Source of the DNA: Heterohyrax brucei
Taxonomy: Eukaryota; Chordata; Mammalia; Hyracoidea; Procaviidae
Assembly (NCBI GenBank): GCA_028571685.1
Contig: CM053158.1
Location: forward strand, 55,954,001 to 56,018,000
Direction of reading: 5' to 3'
DNA: 64,000 nt
The notes beneath the pieces are model-generated. The model made no database searches, was not told the DNA's origin, and was given only the letters and a program-made list of their open reading frames with translations. A program made the translations under genes and the position numbers. Shown piece by piece: positions 1 through 10,842 of this stretch; position 1 is the first letter of the stretch, and every line of letters starts with the position of its first letter.

Positions 1-354
1 ACTCATAGCAATCCTATAAGACAGAGTGGAACTGTTTCACAGGGTTCCAAGGATATAATTTTTATGGAAGCACACTACTAGATCTTTCTTCTGCAGAGTG
101 GCCGATGGGTACGAACTGCCAACCTTTTGGTTGGTAGCCAAGGCTTAAACATTTTGCCACCCAAAAAATCCCAAACCAAACCTAGTGCTGTCAAGTTGAT
201 TTCTGGATTGTAACAATCCTGCAGAGCAGAGTAGAACTGCCCCAGCGTGTTTCTAAGGAGTACCTGGTGGACATGAAACATTGACCTTTTGGTTTCCAGC
301 CGAAGCACTTAACCACTATCCCACTGTGGTTTCCCTTGTGCCACTGGGGCTCCT
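1..354 (-). mobile_element. Two AfroSINEs, one nested in the other
   Basis: An antisense AfroSINE is cut by the window start. It occupies 1-162 and resumes at about 336-354, where the rest of its tRNA-like head is seen. A second antisense AfroSINE lies between, at about 163-335. The motif gcctggtggattcgaactgc of the family, the head motif gacctttTggtt and the run ttaaccactatcccac are all visible in reverse orientation. The flanks ttttgccaccc (left) and cttgtgccact (right) look like a worn target duplication. The nesting is an inference. Confidence 0.7.
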
Positions 355-364
355 TAATGATGGT

Positions 365-565
365 GACAGAAGTGGCTAACACTTACTGTGCACTTAATAC
401 GTACTGAGAAACATGCAATGGGCTTTGAGGGGAATGTGACATCATCACAGCAATCCTGTGAGGCAAATTACCAGTATTACCCATATTTTAAAAATGGAAA
501 AACTAATACAGAGGCTTAAGTAGCTTACCTAAGTTCACACATAGCTACTAAGTTGTAGAGATGAG
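365..565 (-). mobile_element. MIR SINE, antisense
   Basis: The order of blocks follows MIR in reverse: ctaacacttactgtgcactt, then cagcaatcctgtgaggcaaa, then a near copy of ccattttacagatgaggaaactgaggc, then agtagcttacctaagttcac. This is an old pan-mammalian tRNA-derived SINE, strongly diverged. Confidence 0.75.
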
Positions 566-589
566 ATATTGCTGTTCACTACTACGGAA

Positions 590-734
590 AACCTAAGAAA
601 CAAACCCCTTGCTGCCAATTCCAACACATAGCAACCTGCCCTATAGAGTTTCCAAGGGATGTGTTGTAGATTTGAACTGCCAGCCGTTAGGTTAGCAGCT
701 GTAGCCCTTAACCTCTCCCTCATCAGGGTTTCCA
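590..734 (-). mobile_element. AfroSINE, antisense
   Basis: Short-type AfroSINE in reverse. An A-rich tail at 588-605 is followed by the 3' body (tgctgccaattccaacacat, gccctatagagtttccaagg), then the B box and A box region of the tRNA-like head, ending in catcagggtttcc. Confidence 0.8.
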
Positions 735-735
735 G

Positions 736-1105
736 TTGCCATGGAGTCAGCTTCAATTCTTTGTGACCTTAAGGTACAGCGCAATGAAATATTGCGCAGT
801 CCAGCACCGTCTTCATAATCATCAGTGTGGTTGAATCTAGTTTTGCGCCTATTGTGTGGTCCCTTCTACCTGAGGAGGCTCATCTTCTGGCACCACTTTA
901 GACAACAATCTGCTGTGATCCACAGGGTTTTCATTGACTAATTTTTAGAAGTGTGTCTCTAAACCTTTCTTCCCAGCTTTAGCCCGGAAATGCTGATGAA
1001 ACTTGTCCACTGTGGGTGATCTTGCTGCCACTTGAACTACCAGAGGCATAGTTTCATCATAACAACATAAAAGACACCAAAGTATAACAAACTGACAGAC
1101 GGTGG
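736..1105 (-). mobile_element. RTE-derived non-autonomous element, antisense (5' end joined to 3' tail)
   Basis: Read on the minus strand, this begins with the RTE 5' end (about 1105 down to 830, including gacagacggtgg in plus orientation, agaggcatagtttcatcat and catcttctggcacc). It passes directly to the RTE 3' tail (830-736, matching the ggatggcgcaggaccgggca-like segment and the ctatgagtcggaac-like end). All of the coding part is absent. It is either an internally deleted RTE or a SINE-like derivative family. Confidence 0.65.
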
Positions 1106-1324
1106 AAGAGAGGTGGCATAAAACTTAGGTTTTCTGACTCTAGAGCCCGTGTTTTAAGCCTAAATCTTTTATCCCATTTCAGAAATAGAGAAGCTAAGGC
1201 TTAGAGAAGCCAATTTTCCTTTCTGTTTCATGTAGAAAGCAAACTTAGGATGAGAATTCAGGTGTATCTGACTTCTGGTTGGGTGGTACTGCCTGAAAGC
1301 TAAGCTGCCTCCTTCATTTAGGAG

Positions 1325-1460
1325 TTCTTACTGAGTACTCACTATGCATCACACATTGTCCTAGATGCTGGGGACAAGGTAGACAAGGACTTGGATCTCT
1401 TGGTGCTTTCAGTTTCATACATGGGGGAAAAACATAGGTAAACAAATGAGTAAGAGAACT
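1325..1460 (-). mobile_element. L2 LINE 3' fragment
   Basis: The segment ttactgagtactcactatgc, followed by attgtcctagatgctgggga and then acaggtaaacaaatgag-like sequence, follows the ancient L2 3' region. Strand assignment follows my memory of the consensus and is uncertain. Confidence 0.5.
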
Positions 1461-1610
1461 AAGATAAACCAAAACTGAAAAAGAAAAAAGATGATATATA
1501 AGTGACTGAGAAAGCTACTTGCCACTGTCACTCAGTAGCACGTGAACTCCATTCATTACTCACCTGTTATTTGGAGAGGCCCTAAGTGAATGGAACCTGG
1601 TTTAAGTTTT

Positions 1611-2083
1611 TGTCATGGATTGAAAATGTGTAGGGCAATTAGGCTAGGCCATGATTCTCAGCATGGTGTCATGTTCCTAGTGCCGTAAACCTTGCCTCTG
1701 TGATGTTCATGAGGGAGGATGGGTGGCAGTTGTGTTGGTTGCACAGGACTCCATGTGTAAGATTGTACTGTGCCTGAAGAGAATCTCCTGGGATATAAAG
1801 GAACAGGAAGTGAGCAGAGAGCTGGGGATCTCATATCACCAAGAAAGCATGCCGGGAGCACAGCATGTCCTTTGGTTCCAGGGTCCTTGTGTCTCAGAAG
1901 CTCCCAGTCAGGGGAAGATTGATAAGGACCTGCCTCCAGAGTCAACAGAGACAACCTTCCCAGGGAGCCAGCACCCTGAATTTGGACTTGGAGCTTACCA
2001 GATTGTGACAAAACAAATTTCTCTTTGTTAAAGTCATGCACTTACAGTATTTCTGTTTACAGGAACGCTAGATGACTAGGACA
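1611..2083 (+). mobile_element. Solo LTR, ERVL/MaLR-like fossil
   Basis: It starts tgtcatggattgaaaatgtg and ends ctagatgactaggaca, giving TG...CA termini and 473 bp. It shares its whole layout with the copies at 8047, 25503 and 43861 and, in reverse, 9682 and 45441. Shared blocks are ggctaggccatgattc, agcagagag, ccaggggaagattgat and caaatttctctttgttaaag. No internal viral region is attached, so it is read as a solo LTR. The open frames across it (for example 1658-2041 on the minus strand) are shadows. Confidence 0.75.
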
Positions 2084-2252
2084 GCCTTTATGACACAATC
2101 CAGGGGATTCTTTGATTAGGAAGTAAGACCTTTATTACAGTCCCTGATACACAGTGATGCTCAGTGAGTATCCCCTGAATGGAACTGCTTTTTAGAGAAT
2201 CCTTAGCATCTCTAAAACCTAAGAAAACACTGGGTTAGCCTAGAAATAACTA

Positions 2253-3344
2253 GTCATTGCTCAGTATCCGAATGAGATTGTTTCCAGGACCCCTGGAAGA
2301 AACCAAAATATGCAGATGTTCAAATTCCTTATATAAAATGACGTATTTGCATATAACCTAAGCACATCCTCCCGTACACTTTAAGTAATCTCTAGAGTAC
2401 TTCTAATACTTAATGCAATGTAAATGCTATGTAAATAGTTGTGTCATCACAATTGAAGACTTGCTCTGAAACCTCTCCTCTGTATTTCCTGAACTCTTCT
2501 TGCAACGCTAATGCTGCTGGCATCAGCAGATGCAACTGGTCTGTTATTTTTAAGTTCTTGAGGCTGTTCTTTCCAGAGCTAGTCAGCCAACACTTACTAG
2601 ACTGAAATAAGCTCTCCTCAGTCCCTTCACACTCAGCCTTTGAGGGATTGCTTTGATTACTCAATTGTGTTCTCGGAGCCATTCTTTTTTTTTCTTTTTT
2701 AATTTAATTAATTTATTTATTTAATTTGATATGATTGAGTGAAAATGTACATTCCGGTATAAATTTACATGCCCACCTATATGCAGCTTCCACTGCTCTC
2801 TCTGTCCGGTGACAGCAAACTATTCCTCTCTGCTCCATACCTGGCCCTGACGCTGCCCTTGCCCATAAATCATAACGAAGATCCACTCTTTGGACACGAA
2901 TGGATTGGACTTGGCAATTCAGAGTGACCATATATTGTATGCACTTTATGGTTCTATGCATCTATAGGATATCAGCCTGCTGACCTCTAGATGGAGGAAG
3001 GAGAGTGGGTGGAGAGGAGGGGAAAGGAGACTGTTGGGAGGATGAGACATTTTTTTTTTCAAAGAAATAAAGGGTGCACACAACTTGAGCAGTAAACAAA
3101 TGAAGTGAGGCAAATGATGCTAAAACAACCAGTGCTGGAGAGAGACTGCGGAGCTGGGAAATGGCAGAAGGCTACAGCAGGGTATGACTGTGTATTATGT
3201 CATCAACAAGAATTCACTGTAGAGCTTGGAGAACAATGTCAAATTTATCTTCAATTTTTTAAAAGTTCACCCCCCCCGAATACTTTTGATCTGTGACTGG
3301 TTGAATCCTGAAGATGTAGAATCGCAGATATAGAGGGCATACTG
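2253..3344. mobile_element. Tigger/MER2-like DNA transposon, interrupted by L1
   Basis: The left part has tccaggacccctggaag, atgcagatgttcaaattcct, gcatataacctaagcacatc and aatgtaaatgctatgtaaat, the hallmark order of TcMar-Tigger/MER2-type elements. The right end has gactggttgaatcctgaaga and tatagagggcatactgta, the matching terminal inverted repeat. TA dinucleotides flank both ends (2251-2252 and 3345-3346), as expected for the TA target of the superfamily. An L1 sits at about 2686-3048. The remaining 700 bp between the ends has no coding capacity that I can see. Confidence 0.7.
2686..3048 (-). mobile_element. L1 3' end with 5' inversion (twin priming)
   Basis: From 2686 to about 2841 the plus strand carries the L1 3' end in reverse (T-rich tail, then ttgagtgaaaatgtacattc, then gcagcttccactgctctc). 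From 2842 to about 3045 the adjacent L1 segment appears in sense (ggccctgacgctgcccttgc to gggaggatgagaca). In the full-length L1 at 27303-34317 these two pieces are contiguous and in one orientation (about 33974-34185 and 34188-34317). The arrangement is the classic 5' inversion made by twin priming. A possible target duplication is the cattc-T-run-c seen at 2682 and a similar run at 3049. Confidence 0.85.
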
Positions 3345-3354
3345 TACCTCTCTA

Positions 3355-3555
3355 TACCCAGGGGAGTTCATGAATAGTACAAATGGGTAATGTGCTCAGC
3401 TGCTAACTGAAAGGTTGGAGGCTTGGCAGTGAAGCTGGTGATGTACTTCTCAAAAAGTCAACTGGCAAAGACCTTATAAAGCACAGTTCTATTCTGACAA
3501 ACACGGTGTTGCCATGAGTCAAAACTGACTTGACAGTAACTAACAACAACATAAC
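3355..3555 (+). mobile_element. AfroSINE, long type
   Basis: The tRNA-like head has gggtaatgtgctcagctgct and aaaggttggaggc. The body includes the block agctggtgatgtacttct, seen also in the RTE 5' end, then aagcacagttctattctgac. The RTE-type tail is catgagtcaaaactgacttg, followed by taactaacaacaac. Confidence 0.85.
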
Positions 3556-4329
3556 ACCGTCAAGAGAAAACATAGAATAAACTGAATGCTTTCTGATTAT
3601 CTCAAAAGATAAAATAATACAACATAAAAATGACTAATTAACAAAAAATGAGCTAGGATAAAGTGAGTTAAGAACATGAGGCTGCATAAATTTACTGATG
3701 AAGTAAGAATATAAATACAAATGAACTGACAATATGAAGCTGAATAAATATACCAAAAAAGATCTGTCTCTAAAGCATGTGCATTTAATTAATGCTCTCA
3801 TTCTTATACATAATCTCCCTTTCAATATGGCCTAGTCAGGGAAATGTTGTTCTTTCTTGCTTTCCCATATAACCTCCAACTGTTAGTCATCTGACAGACT
3901 TCTGACAGCATTTAGACATTGGCTGATCCCCAAAGCAAGTTTTTAACTCAGTTATGACCTTATTGTCTTAAATACTTCAGAGGATGTTGTCTTTGATTAA
4001 AAAAAAAAAATTCATCTTCTCAGAACATTGGTGAAGTCTCTATCTTTAACTCCATATTCATCTTCCTGGTTCCAGTTACATGGCCCCTTTGTTCCTGAGC
4101 ATCTCTGGTAGACTTCTCGAGTCTGTTGTTCACCTTTGGGCCTTTCCTTTGGAGGTTTGTGGAAATTCTTATTTTGTAAGATGTATTGTATTTTTGTCGT
4201 TTGACATTGAAAAACTCCCCAAAAGATGGCTTAAGTACATTCAAGCATAATGTTTATATAATGAAATGCTGTATGCCTGTAAAAAGGAGGGGGATGGTTT
4301 TGGGGTAAGTGATCTCTGATACATGTGTT
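3556..4329. other. No recognised feature
   Basis: AT-rich sequence with no repeat that I recognise and no convincing gene. An A run lies near 3999-4010. The open frames at 3634-3825 and 4020-4244 lack any recognisable domain. Confidence 0.5.
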
Positions 4330-4522
4330 TCTGTTAGCTGACATCATTGAGTCAGTTCACACCTCATGGTAATGTGATCTCATGTGTTACAGAATGGAGC
4401 TGCTCTACTGGTATTTTTTTGGCTACAATCTTCATGGGAGAAGTTTGCCAGACATTTCTTCTGCAAAGACTTTGGGTGTATTTAACTACTAATTTTTAGC
4501 AAACTACTTGTGCCACACAGTG
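4330..4522 (-). mobile_element. AfroSINE, long type, antisense and degraded
   Basis: Worn antisense copy: tagctgacatcattgagtca corresponds to the 3' tail, cagacatttcttctgcaaag to the block shared with the RTE 5' end, and acttgtgccacac to the head. Confidence 0.65.
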
Positions 4523-4819
4523 AAAATGGCAAGGTGCAGAAAAGCTTTTATAGCAAATTCCAACTTTTACATAAGAAAGGAAGAAAATAAGAATACATAG
4601 TTTTGCTTGTATTTTCAAGGAAAATTAATGTAAGGAATCTCAAGATAATGGTCAAAGTAACAATTTATGAGACAATAAATACAATGGATAGGGTAGGAAT
4701 AGGATTTAAATATAGTTCTGATTTTTTGAACATGTAAGTGGATTACCTCTAAAAAAAAATTCTGTAGCTTTAGGGGTAAATCAATATATGTGATACAGTT
4801 TCACAGAACTACACATCAA

Positions 4820-4985
4820 TAGAGCCCTGGTGGGCAGGGATTAAGAACTTGGCAGCTAACCAAAAGGTTGGCAGTTACAATCAACCAGCCCCTTGTTGGA
4901 ATTCCTACAGGGCAGCTCTACTCTGTCCTACAAAGTTGCTATGAGTAGGAATTGAATTGACTTGATGGTACCTAACAACAACATG
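4820..4985 (+). mobile_element. AfroSINE, short type
   Basis: Runs from agagccctggtgggcaggga through ggcagctaaccaaaaggttg and cagggcagctctactctgtc to the tail tgacttgatggtacctaaca and acaacaaca. Confidence 0.85.
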
Positions 4986-5269
4986 CACAAACATGCAAAA
5001 ATGAGAACATGTAAAAACTTATGAGATCTGAGACTGTATTTTTATTCAAATAATGAGCATACTCTACATTTGTTTGGTAGCATGCCCTCTCCTCATGAGA
5101 CACCCTCACGAGCTCCACCATACCAGTCTTCTTCCACATGTTGCTGTAAAAAATTATCATAAGAGGGGCAAGCCAAGTTGGGGAGCAGTCAGATACTTCC
5201 TGTGATCCTTCTAACAACAAAGACTCTAAAGAACAAATAAAGTGGTTATATATGATACTCTAAAAGCAC

Positions 5270-7957
5270 TGAACACCAAAGGGAAAGTTGAGAAACTGGA
5301 CTGAAGGAAGGGAAAGTAGGTACAGAAGTATCTAGGACTGGCCAGACCTGACCCATAAGGAATTGGATACAACCTATGTGGTGAATGAAGCAATGACTTT
5401 ACAGAGCATCCACCTCATTGGGAGACACCAAGCATCATGAAGTCCACCCACACCTCTAAAACCAGTAAAGAACAGTTCTTGATTGTCAAAAGCTAAGTGG
5501 CTTTTGTCTAACATACAAGACACAGATCTAAAACGTTCCTTCGAGAAAAACCTCTCTTCCCTTTCCTAGTGATTCCCCATCCTTTCCCTGCACTGTGCCT
5601 GGCTCCATCATTTGATGTATTACCTGAGCCAGAAATAGGACTGCTTACTTGCACCCTGAGCCATTCTCCTAGACTCAGAGAAGAGGCAATTTAACAAACA
5701 TGGGAAAGGGTTAAAAAAAAAAAAAAAAAGTCTGCTCACTCCCCTGAGCTGGAAATTCAGGGCAGAAAGAATTCCTTCACCTAGGGTCAGGCAAAAGAGG
5801 ACACACCTTCCTTACAGACATGAAGGGATAGCTGTCAGCCCCTAGCCTGTATGAGAGCATGCAGTCAGCTATCTGTGACTCACCAATCAGCCCCGCTTAT
5901 CCAGAACTGTAGGGGAGGGCCTGCACTACACACTTAATGAGTGACTATGTGGACACCTGAGCTGAATCTATATAAGAAAAGTAAATGAACTCCTGGGTTC
6001 ACATGCCTAGTAACAACTATGACCACTTGGTGACAGGACATTAAATCTTCAAAGGAGCTGATAAGAGAACTAGCACACATGACCAGTCTATTTGGATATT
6101 TCAAAACAAAACAAGAAGCCAGAACACAGTAAGCAAACATAAATAAATTCAACAACTTACTGATGACTCAGAGACAAGTCAATATCAAATAACTTAAAGA
6201 GGCAGACTATGATGGCTTCAGAAAGTGCCCCAAACAATCTAGAAATTTTCCAGATGAATAGAGAACTTTCTGGATTTATATGAGGAAGAATACAAAAACA
6301 GTAATATTTAGAAATCTTCAAGAGATCAAGAAGGAGATGAGGTAAAATGCAGCCATAGCACAATGACAAACAGAAGAAGCATAGACAGGAAATACAAATT
6401 CAGAAGATAAATAACAAAAAAATAAAGAATTAGACAATTCAATAGAAAATCAGAGAAGCAGAACTGAGGCCAAATTAGTGAGACTGAAGATAAAGCACAT
6501 GACACCAACATATTTGAGAAAAAAATCAAGAAACACTAAGAATTATGTGGGACCCTATCAAAAGGAATAATCCATGAGTGACTGAAGTACCACAACAGGT
6601 GGGAGAAGAAAAGAAAATGCAGAGAGAATTGTCAAAGATTTTTTGACAGAAAACTTCCCTGATATCATAAAAGATGAGAAGGTATCCATGCAAGGTGCTT
6701 ATCAAACTCTACACAAGGTAGATCCCAAAAGAAGTCACCAAGGCATATTATAATCAAATCTGCTGAAACTAAAGATAAGGAGAAAATTTTAAAAGTGGCT
6801 AGGGATAAATGAAAAATAGTATACAAAGGAGAGTCAATAAGACTAACAGTGACTACTCAGCAGAAACTGTATGGGCAAGAAGACAATAGGATGACATATA
6901 CCATGCTTTGATGGAAAAAAAATTTGTCAGTTAAGAATTATGTATCTAGCAAAACTCTCAAATACGGTGGTGAAATTAGGACATTTCCAGATAAACAGAA
7001 ACTAAGGATTTGCAAAAAACAATTCAAAATTTCAAGAAGTACTAAAGGGAGTCTTTCAGTTAGAAAATCAGTAACATTAGATAAAACCCCAAACTAGAAT
7101 GCAGAACAGAGCAACTAGATATCAACCCAGATAGGAAAATCAAAGACAAAACACTGAAAATAAGGAAACAGACAGAAAGGAAGTTAACACAATAATCAAA
7201 GACTTGTTTAAATTAAGAAAAATAGTGGTAAATATTAAAGCAACAACAAAAGAAATTAACAATCCTACACACCAAAATGAAAAACATGAAATCTCAGCAA
7301 ATACAAAATCAACAACAGTGAAAAGGATGAAAAGAAAACACATAAAGATAAGTGACTCAGCATGTAAAATAAGTGGAACAATGGAATTGTCTACTCTGCA
7401 CAAAGGCATCAAAATGTCAGCACTAAGCTTGCAGGTATCAGTAATTACATTGAAGGTAATGGGTTAAATACAGCAGTAAAGAGACAGAGTGACAGAATGG
7501 ATAAAAATACACAGTCCATCTATATGCTCCCTATAGGAGACACACCTTAGATTTGAAGACATGAACAAACTAAAATTCAAAGGGTGGAAGAAAATATATC
7601 GAGCAAACAACACGCATAAAATAGCAGAAGTGGCCGTATTAATCATTGATAGAACACACTGTAAAGTAAAAATTACCATAGAATGGTTTATGAAAATGCC
7701 TCATGGGACAAAGTTGGAAAGAGAGAAACAAACACAGAAGGTGTATATTATTTACATAAATATACGGTAAGGTCTGTACTTTATATAATGGTATTGTATC
7801 ACTGTTAATGTCCTGGTTTTGATTAATTTACTATGGTTATGTAAGGTACTGTCATTGGGGGAAGGTGAGGGAAGGCAAAAGTTAAACTCTCTGTACTATT
7901 TTTCAACTTTTATGTGAGTCCAAAATAATTTCATAATAAAAAGTTCAAAAAAAACAT
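5270..7957 (+). mobile_element. Old L1 LINE with large ORF2 deletion
   Basis: The 5' part (about 5270-6030) resembles an L1 5' UTR. ORF1-like sequence follows: 6640-6760 reads as the conserved ENFPDIIKDEKV-like stretch, and a segment near 6725-6800 matches the PKRSHQGIL-like region. The start of ORF2 is seen near 7420-7720 (TLKVMGLN-like, then the loosely conserved endonuclease region). The sequence then jumps to an old 3' UTR at about 7760-7950 (gttaatgtcctggttttgat, tactatggttatgtaaggta, tgtgagtccaaaataatttc) and a short A tail. Nearly the whole reverse transcriptase region is missing. Frames are broken throughout. The 3' UTR resembles old L1M subfamilies. Confidence 0.75.
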
Positions 7958-8046
7958 AGATGCTACTGATTTAGTTCAGGATTATAAGGAGTCAGGATTA
8001 CTGAAAAAATAGATAAATAAATCATAAATAGTGTTTGGAAGGAAAC

Positions 8047-8566
8047 TGTTGTAGCCTAAAATGTGTTCCTCAAAAATGTGTGTCAACTTGGCTAGGCTGT
8101 GATTCCCAGTATTGTGTACTTGTCCCCCATTGTGTGATCTGATGGAATTTTCCTATGTGTTGTAAGTGCTAATTTTCATAATGTTAATAAAGCAAGTTTA
8201 GAAGCTATTAGGCTAATGAGACAGAATACACTCTACAAAATCAGGGTGTATCTTGAATCAGTCTCTTCTGAGACATAAACAAGAAGACTGAGCAGAGAGG
8301 AGAGGGACTTTATTACTACCAAGCAAGAAGAGTAAAGAGTAGGTCGTGTTCCCTGCCCAGGGTTTCTGTGCTGAGAAGCATCTAGACCAGGGGAAGACTG
8401 AGGACAAGAGCCTTCTCCCAGACCCGACACAGAGAGAAACCCTTCCCTTGGAGCGTACCCTGAATCTGAACTTCTGGTCTCCTAGACTGTGACAGAATAA
8501 ATTTATCTTTGTTAAAGCTTCCCACTTGTGATGTTTCTGTTACAGTAGCACTAGACAACTAAGACA
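8047..8566 (+). mobile_element. Solo LTR with perfect 5-bp target duplication, ERVL/MaLR-like fossil
   Basis: A 520-bp copy of the family at 1611, from tgttgtagcctaaaatgtgt to ctagacaactaagaca. GAAAC flanks it exactly on both sides (8042-8046 and 8567-8571). A 5-bp duplication is usual for ERVL/MaLR elements, and the lack of internal sequence marks a solo LTR. Confidence 0.85.
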
Positions 8567-8572
8567 GAAACT

Positions 8573-9235
8573 ATGACAGAGAATTCAGGAGCAGGAAAGA
8601 AAGTTGGGTGGGCTCCACGTGGGGCTGAAACTCCTGAGTCAAAGCAACGGCTCGCTCTGTCCATCCTTCTGTGTCTGTCTCTTCCTTTTCTATCACCGTC
8701 ATTCTCGCCCCATTACTCTCTGCCTCACTGTGTCTTTCGCCCCATCTCATCTCTCAGTCTCCCTTTTTTCTCTTTCCCTCTTCCTGTCCATTCCACTGTT
8801 TCTACTCCTACCACAGCACTCTTCAGGAACTTCCCTCCCTTCCTCCCCTGTTCACGTCCTCCAATTCCCTTGACTCCCCACCTTCAGAACATTCTCAGCA
8901 CAGACATCCCCTTGCCCGTGGGGAATAACAGTCCCTCCAGCCCCGGTTCTACGTGACCAGCCAGTTTGCATGCCGCACATCAACTAATCAGATACGCTGG
9001 ATCCTCATTTTAAATTCCCACAAGAAAGAAATCAACTGGCTCCTCTGGATTTACTGCCTGCCTATGGCTGTCATCAAGACGGTGGTAGTAGACAGACTTC
9101 TCTGTTCACCAGAGACTGTGGCCACATGCTCTGCAGGGCAGCTTCGAGCAAGAGCAGGCACCTCAGCGAGCCTGCTAAATGGAAAAGGACTAATAGATAA
9201 AGACAGGCCAAAAAAAAAAAAAAAAAAAAAAAAAA
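8573..9235 (+). other. Pyrimidine-rich stretch followed by an A-tailed segment
   Basis: From about 8655 to 8890 the plus strand is strongly C+T rich, and all three plus frames stay open across it (127, 89 and 85 codons), which is expected of low-complexity sequence. From about 8930 to 9209 lies ordinary sequence ending in an uninterrupted run of 26 A at 9210-9235. No AATAAA signal is seen just upstream. It could be a retrotransposed RNA, a piece of an unknown repeat, or an expanded A microsatellite. I see no target duplication and do not call a gene. Confidence 0.35.
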
Positions 9236-9681
9236 TTCTGGGTGTAATGAACTAATTTTAAATTATAAGAACATTTTTTTGTATTGTTTCAGAAACATTT
9301 AGAAAGTATAAGTAACACTGATTGTAAGGAAAAAGTTGAATTATAGCAAGTTCTTACTGGATGAGGAGATTTAAAAAATAGCACTAGCTTAAACTGTTAG
9401 ACATGCCAAGCTTGTTGTAATGACTGATTTAATACAGCTTTATGATAAGTAAAAGTGCCAATTTACATAGAATCAAAACCTTCCAAAAAGAAAAGAAAAA
9501 GAAGGGACATAAACATACTTTTTTTTTTTTTAATAGAGAAGCTTCCAGGAACTGCAAATACAGAATGTTACAGAGATATCAAGACAGGAAGACTTTGTTG
9601 TAAGCTTTCCTCCCCCTTATTTCTAAAAGTAACTGATGGTATTACCTATTCTATTGAGGGTGACACCAACTCCAACACAAC
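9236..9681. other. No recognised feature
   Basis: AT-rich sequence with A- and T-rich runs near 9476-9500 and 9520-9531. No repeat family recognised. Confidence 0.45.
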
Positions 9682-10445
9682 GGTTTTAGTCACCTAGTGC
9701 TGCTATAACAGAAATACCCCGAGAGGGTGGCTTTAACAGAGAGAAATTTATTCTCTCACAGTTAAGTTGTCTACAAGTCCAAATTGAGGGCATCAGCTCC
9801 AGTGAAAGACTTTCATTCTCTGTCAGCTCTGGAGGAAGGTCCTTGTCATCAGTCTTCCCATGGTCTGGGAGCCTCTCAGTGCAGAATCCTCAGGTCCAAA
9901 GGACACACTCTGCTCCATATGCTACGCTCTTAGCAGTGTAAGATCCCAGTCCCAGTTCCCTATTTGTTTCCCTTTCCTTTGATCTCTTGTAAAATAAAAG
10001 GTGATGCATTCCATATCCCAGGGAAATTTCCTTTATATTGGATTAGGGATATGACCTTAGTAAGGGTATTCCCAAACAAACAAACAACCAAACGTGTTGT
10101 TGTTGAGTTGATTCTGACTCATTGCAGGACAGAGTAGAACTGCCCCCTAGAGTTTCCAAGGAGCACCTGGTGGATTCAAACTGCTGACCTTTTTCTGTTA
10201 GTAGCTGTAACAGTTAACCATTATGCTACCAGGGCTTCCAAGGGTATTAGAGTCCCACTGTAATCATTTGTAACATGATCCAGTCTTTCCTCATTAACCA
10301 TAGAAGGAGATTAGGATTTACAACACACATAAAAATTACAATCACAAAATAGAGGATAATCACACAATACCAGGAATCACGGACCATACAAATTGCTACA
10401 CGTATTTTTTGGGGGGTGGGGTGGGTAATAACTCAATCTATGACA
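9682..10445 (-). mobile_element. Solo LTR, antisense, ERVL/MaLR-like fossil with SINE insertion
   Basis: Reverse-orientation copy of the LTR family at 1611, 8047 and 25503. Shared blocks include cacctagtgctgctataaca, gagagaaatttattctctca, gctctggaggaaggtccttg, aatcctcaggtccaaaggac and, at the far end, caatctatgaca. An antisense AfroSINE (about 10075-10242) splits it, so the LTR proper is about 600 bp. Confidence 0.8.
10075..10242 (-). mobile_element. AfroSINE inside LTR, antisense
   Basis: The A-rich tail aaacaaacaaacaacc leads into gagttgattctgactcattg, acagagtagaactgccccct, gagcacctggtggattcaaa and the head taaccattatgctaccaggg. The LTR sequence reads tattcccaaa before it and agggtattagag after it, so gggtatt may be the worn target duplication. 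Confidence 0.85.
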
Positions 10446-10625
10446 CCGACCCACTGCTTTCAATTCCATTCTAACTCACTATGACCCTATAGCACTGGGA
10501 TTCCAAGGTGGCAAATTTTTATGGAAGCAGATCATCACATCTTTCTTCCACAGAGCAGCTGGCGGATTTGAACTTTTAGTTAGTAGCCAAGAATTTACCC
10601 ACTGAGCTACTAGGAGTCCTCCCTG
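10446..10625 (-). mobile_element. AfroSINE, medium type, antisense
   Basis: Contains ctaactcactatgaccctat, then the longer-body block tttttatggaagcagatcat and catctttcttccacagagca, then the head ccactgagctactaggagtc in reverse. Confidence 0.8.
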
Positions 10626-10673
10626 ACGTTGATAAATCTATAAGAAGAGAGGATAGCCAAAATTAAATTTCTA

Positions 10674-10842
10674 GTGTGATGGTTCCCAGACTTTACCATC
10701 CACTAGAATCATAAGCAGTATGCTTAAAGTATGAAGATGCCTATGACTCACCCTAGATGTATGCAGTCTGAAACTCTAGGGATGGAGGATGGGCAGGAAG
10801 GGCCTCAGATGAGACTTGCTACATTCTTCCCAGGTGCTCAAA
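10674..10842. mobile_element. MER5A-like hAT DNA transposon remnant
   Basis: The start gatggttcccagactttacc, then tccactagaatcat and ggcctcagatgagacttgct, followed by cccaggtgctcaaa, follows the MER5A order (hAT-Charlie non-autonomous element). Strongly diverged. Confidence 0.5.

Noticed and set aside
1658-2041. 127-codon minus-strand frame and 102-codon plus-strand frame
   Set aside because: Both lie within a solo LTR and overlap each other. Comparable frames arise in the other copies of the LTR (45462-45767, 44011-44220).
8573-8956. 127-codon plus-strand open frame rich in S, P, L and F
   Set aside because: All three plus frames are open over the same pyrimidine-rich tract, so the openness comes from composition, not coding.
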